A stretch of 64,000 nt of DNA. It comes from Pseudarthrobacter siccitolerans. Its GTDB lineage: Bacteria > Actinomycetota > Actinomycetes > Actinomycetales > Micrococcaceae. Position numbers and translations under genes: made by a program. Positions 61,116-64,000 of the stretch are shown here, one piece after another. Position 1 is the first letter of the stretch; the number at the start of each line of letters is the position of its first letter. The DNA is taken from positions 1 to 64,000 of the forward strand of contig NZ_CAQI01000025.1 in the NCBI RefSeq assembly GCF_001046895.1, written 5' to 3'. The notes beneath the pieces were generated by a model. The model did not search any database, was not told the origin of the DNA, and saw only the letters and a list, made by a program, of their open reading frames with translations.

Positions 61116-62296
61116 TGCGGTATTACCCTGACAGTGCAGATCCGGCTAACCGCTCCGATCTTGAACATTGTTTCGAGCGGGCATTACCGGCCGATGAGGG
61201 TTCGGTGATGCTGGGGATCTTCCTGCCGAATCAGTCCTTTAGCGAGTGGCCCACGTTGGCGCCGAATGCGACGGAGTGGACGTACCAGCAGAATCTGGCG
61301 ACCGTGTTGGCGGCCGAGGAGATGGGCATGAGCTTCGCGTTGCCTCCGTCGCGTTGGGCGGGACTGCCTGGTGATGAGATTGTGTGGCGCGGTGCCAGCC
61401 TGGACGCGATCACCTTGTCAGCTGCACTGTTGGCGGCAACAACGAAGATCACGCTTCTGACCACGATGCACACCAACCTGCTCAATCCGGTGGTGGCTGC
61501 CAAGTTCGGTGTGGGGCTGGACCATATCGGACGCGGCCGTTGGGGTGTCAACGTGGTCAGTGGCTGGGGTGTGCAGGAGTTCGCTTCGATGGGCGTTGAG
61601 CTGCTGGACCGCAAGCATCGTTACGCCTACACGCGGGAATGGCTGGACGTTGTCGAAGCGCTGTGGCGTGACGGTGAGGCAACGCTGGATGGCGAGTACT
61701 TCAAGATCAATAAGGCCTCCGGCCGTCCGCGACCGATGCAGGTCTCGCCTTTGATTGTGAACGCAGGCCAGTCCTATACCGGGATGCGGTTCTCCGCCGA
61801 GCGTGCAAACTATATCTTCAGCTACGGGGATAACGCCGAGAAGTTCCGCAAAATCCGGGCGGAGGTCGGCAGTGACTGCGGCTTCATCGGGGCCAAGGCC
61901 GTGATTGTCGGTAAGACGACGGCCGAGGCCCAGGAGCGCGCACAGCAGATCATCGACCAGGCAGACCGTGGGACGCTGCGAAACATGCTCGTGTCCAGCG
62001 GCGCCGCGTCTGCCGAGGACGCCGAGCAGCGCATGGCGACCCGTGAAGACGTCTATGAGTTCCTCCTCGGTGACGCGATCATCGCCAGCGCTGAGGACGC
62101 CGGAACACAGTTGGCGGACTGGGCGGCGACGAACAAGATCGATGGGGTCTGCCTGAACCTGTTCGATTACGTTACCGACCTGGAGCTTTTCCGCACTGAC
62201 ACCATCCCCGCCTTCGAGGCAGAGCTTGCCAAGCACGGCAAAACATACCGCCGGCCCTCCGTTCCCGAAATCATCTCCGAGTCAACCGCAGTCTGA
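61115..62296 (+). CDS. LLM-class (luciferase-like) flavin-dependent oxidoreductase
   Basis: A 393-residue barrel protein of the bacterial luciferase superfamily. LGIFLPNQSFSEWP near 33-46, LTTMHTNLLNPVVAAKFGVGLDHIGRGRWGVNVVSGW near 109-145, REWLDVVEALWRDGEATLDGEYF and VNAGQSYTGMRFSAE near 215-229 are typical of FMNH2-using monooxygenases such as the sulfone and pyrimidine enzymes. It needs a flavin reductase, which is not in the window. Its ATG shares one base with the BVMO stop (TAATG), so the two are translationally coupled and likely act in one pathway. Confidence 0.88.
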   Translation: MRYYPDSADPANRSDLEHCFERALPADEGSVMLGIFLPNQSFSEWPTLAPNATEWTYQQNLATVLAAEEMGMSFALPPSRWAGLPGDEIVWRGASLDAITLSAALLAATTKITLLTTMHTNLLNPVVAAKFGVGLDHIGRGRWGVNVVSGWGVQEFASMGVELLDRKHRYAYTREWLDVVEALWRDGEATLDGEYFKINKASGRPRPMQVSPLIVNAGQSYTGMRFSAERANYIFSYGDNAEKFRKIRAEVGSDCGFIGAKAVIVGKTTAEAQERAQQIIDQADRGTLRNMLVSSGAASAEDAEQRMATREDVYEFLLGDAIIASAEDAGTQLADWAATNKIDGVCLNLFDYVTDLELFRTDTIPAFEAELAKHGKTYRRPSVPEIISESTAV

Positions 62297-62563
62297 ACCG
62301 CGATTTCCATAATGGTAGGCGCCGACCGAGGGGTATGGGGGTCCACGTCCACACCAAGACGTCGACCCCCGGCCCCTCTGCTGTTGAGTATCGCAAAAGA
62401 ACAGGGTGTCCAAGGGGACCAGTGCCTTCTGGCGGAGCCGATCGAGACTCGGAAGCTGCTGTAGGGCGACAGATCGCTGTATAGACAGCTCGACGTTTGG
62501 TATCACAGCACGACAAGATCGTAATGCCGCGGAGAACGCGCAGAACGCCAAAGGAGGCGCACT

Positions 62564-63163
62564 ATGACTCTGGAAGTCAACAATGTTAACGCGAGCCCCG
62601 ACATCGAGGCCGGGTCGGAACGACTGAACCTGCAGCGATTGGCTGACCTGCACGCCATCCAGCAGCTCGCAGCGATCTACCCTATCCTTGTCGACAGCCA
62701 AGATCTGGATGGGCTGGTAGGTCTGTTCGCAGAGGATGGCATATTCTTGCGTGCCGGGGCTGTGCATTCAGGTCGCGACGAGCTTCGTCAGTTCTACGGC
62801 CAGATCATGAACGCGTACTCCCTGACCGTCCACACGGCGCATCAGCACGTGGTTGACCTGGCGTTGGGTGCAAACACAGCGGTCGGAGTGCAGATGGGTC
62901 ATGGTGAGGTTGCGGTCGACGGGCAGCGGATGCTCGCCTCATTCCGTTACGACGACGAGTACTGCCGAGTTGATGGCAGGTGGTTGTTCGCGCGTCGGCA
63001 GATGCGATACCAGTACTTCACCTCCCACGAAGATCTGGGGCTGAGCATGGCTGGTCGCCAGCGGGTTCGTGTTCCGGGTGCTGCTCCGCGTGAGGCAGAG
63101 ATTCCAGAAGAGCTGCCGTCTTACCGAGCCGCACAGGCTGCTCGCGACAAGGAAATTCGATAA
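62564..63163 (+). CDS. NTF2-like / SnoaL-type protein, 199 aa
   Basis: An alpha+beta cone fold: LADLHAIQQLAAIYPILVDSQDLDGLVGLFAEDGIFLRAG near 26-65, GRDELRQFYGQIM near 70-82 and YDDEYCRVDGRWLFARRQMRYQY near 128-150. It resembles the SnoaL_4 group, which includes cyclases, dehydratases and isomerases of small cyclic compounds. A role in isomerising or dehydrating the pathway intermediate is inferred. AAAGGAGG lies at ideal spacing from the ATG. The 267 bases before it hold no gene. Confidence 0.85.
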   Translation: MTLEVNNVNASPDIEAGSERLNLQRLADLHAIQQLAAIYPILVDSQDLDGLVGLFAEDGIFLRAGAVHSGRDELRQFYGQIMNAYSLTVHTAHQHVVDLALGANTAVGVQMGHGEVAVDGQRMLASFRYDDEYCRVDGRWLFARRQMRYQYFTSHEDLGLSMAGRQRVRVPGAAPREAEIPEELPSYRAAQAARDKEIR

Positions 63164-63745
63164 TGCCAGAGCCGGCGACGACAGCTCAGACGCCGTTCGA
63201 CCGCGCCAAAGCGATACTGCAGGACCAACGCAGGAGTCTTCGTGCCGAAGTAGCGCCTCGCTCCTGAGCACCCGTTTCCCGCGGCAGTGAACGATGCGTG
63301 CACCGCCTTCGACGCTGCATGCTTCGTGCTGGCTCCCCGCTGGTGGACTTCAGCGGTATGAACCCCAGTATGAGGAGCGTGCACGCCTCGACCCGGATCG
63401 TGTTCCGAAATGGCATCGAACGTGCCGCGAGCCTGTAACTGGATGTGCGAGGACCGAAAGACGCATCCGGCGCGTTTCCGATGGTGGCCGACCCTGGTTG
63501 GCTCCCGCCTTGTCTGTTGCTGGTGGTGGAGCGCTGAGGTGCTGTTTGACGACTCTCGCAACCTGGCTGACAAGCTCCGGGCATGTCGGAGCAAACGTTG
63601 ATTATCCGGCATACGACAAGATGGTGCATGAGAATGGTTACGAGTCCAGCGGCGAGGAGTATCGCCCCGGTCAAGCCATGCTTGGCGGACAATCCTCCAA
63701 CTCACCCCGTCCGGCTAGTTTGGATAGCTATTTGCCACTAGCATC
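63164..63745 (+). pseudogene. decayed coding region between NTF2-like and LacI genes
   Basis: An ATG overlapping the NTF2 stop (TAATG) opens a 34-codon frame, MPEPATTAQTPFDRAKAILQ, that ends at 63267. Further protein-like pieces then follow in shifting frames: SPLVDFSGMNPSMRSVHAST near 63335-63440, DVRGPKDASGAFPMVADPGW near 63440-63500 and DYPAYDKMVHENGYESSGEE near 63600-63660. They look like one gene broken by several frameshifts, or two fragments. I do not recognise the family. It was probably the fourth gene of the BVMO operon. Confidence 0.45.
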
Positions 63746-64000
63746 ATGAGTGTGCTGGGAACCAATTCAAAGACGATTCTGACAAGCCGCGATATCGCAA
63801 ACTTGAGCGGCGTATCGCAAAGCACGGTGTCGCGTGTGCTGAGCGGGCATCCCAACGTGTCGGAGAAGACCCGCAAGAGGGTTACCGAGGTCCTTCGTGA
63901 AACAGGTTTCGTACCTAACGCGAGTGCCCGAGCCATGCGTACCCAGCGCTCACGGTCGATTGGACTCGTCGTCAGCACCCCAGTAAACCTCTATGCGATG
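63746..64000 (+). CDS. LacI-family regulator, 5' part (runs off the window)
   Basis: Eighty-five codons are visible. ILTSRDIANLSGVSQSTVSR and VLSGHPNVSEKTRKRVTEVL form the HTH, and RAMRTQRSRSIGLVVSTPVN the hinge and start of the sensor domain. Over the 73 residues from ILTSRD to VNLY it matches the LacI protein of the gene at 53662-54696 at 64 positions. The remaining 260 or so codons lie beyond position 64000. Confidence 0.9.
   Translation, partial: MSVLGTNSKTILTSRDIANLSGVSQSTVSRVLSGHPNVSEKTRKRVTEVLRETGFVPNASARAMRTQRSRSIGLVVSTPVNLYAM

Overview
The window is high-GC actinobacterial chromosome, most like the Arthrobacter/Pseudarthrobacter group (Micrococcaceae). The evidence is the HspR-type dnaK-grpE-dnaJ-hspR operon with HAIR boxes, a Zur-controlled zinc-free L36 beside a COG0523/MRF protein, a SAM-I/IV-clan riboswitch ahead of metZ, frequent GTG/TTG starts, and the mix of core and aromatic/sugar-acid catabolic genes. 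No tRNA, rRNA, CRISPR array or intact insertion sequence was seen.

Layout. 1-5 kb is accessory and partly decayed: a broken arsenical-type permease, then on the minus strand a CYP199-like P450, a VanB-type reductase, a 40-codon scrap of a zinc alcohol dehydrogenase and an HtaA-like protein. 5-31 kb is mostly core: DUF1737-rhodanese-metZ behind the riboswitch; a GH26-like/OpgC membrane fusion; a TetR regulator; PabC, cardiolipin synthase and a kinase-PabB fusion; the Zur-controlled MRF-L36 pair; a protein phosphatase; a LysE exporter; a Phd/VapC module; a MarR/MMPL pair; and the heat-shock operon.

31-40 kb holds a truncated HupE/UreJ gene and an aldehyde dehydrogenase scrap, then a sugar-acid locus. 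Binding protein, two permeases and alpha-ketoglutarate semialdehyde dehydrogenase run on the minus strand. A GntR regulator, a DHDPS-family enzyme and an enolase-superfamily dehydratase run on the plus strand. Together they suggest a non-phosphorylative route from an imported sugar or sugar acid to 2-oxoglutarate. 40-48.5 kb is a homoprotocatechuate (3,4-dihydroxyphenylacetate) meta-cleavage operon with its own GntR regulator, an FAH-RraA fusion and a divergent flavoprotein hydroxylase. 48.5-53.5 kb returns to core metabolism (pheA, amylosucrase, AmiS/UreI-type channel, gdhA).

From about 53.65 kb to the end lies what looks like an inserted catabolic island. It starts by cutting into an AraC-family gene, of which only the last 25 codons remain. 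It carries two closely similar LacI regulators (one running off the window end), an HSD10-like SDR, a 14-TM MFS transporter, an ASCH protein, a Baeyer-Villiger monooxygenase, a luciferase-like flavin oxidoreductase, an NTF2-like protein and several decayed gene scraps. This is the best candidate in the window for an undescribed pathway, probably for a ketone or cyclic compound.
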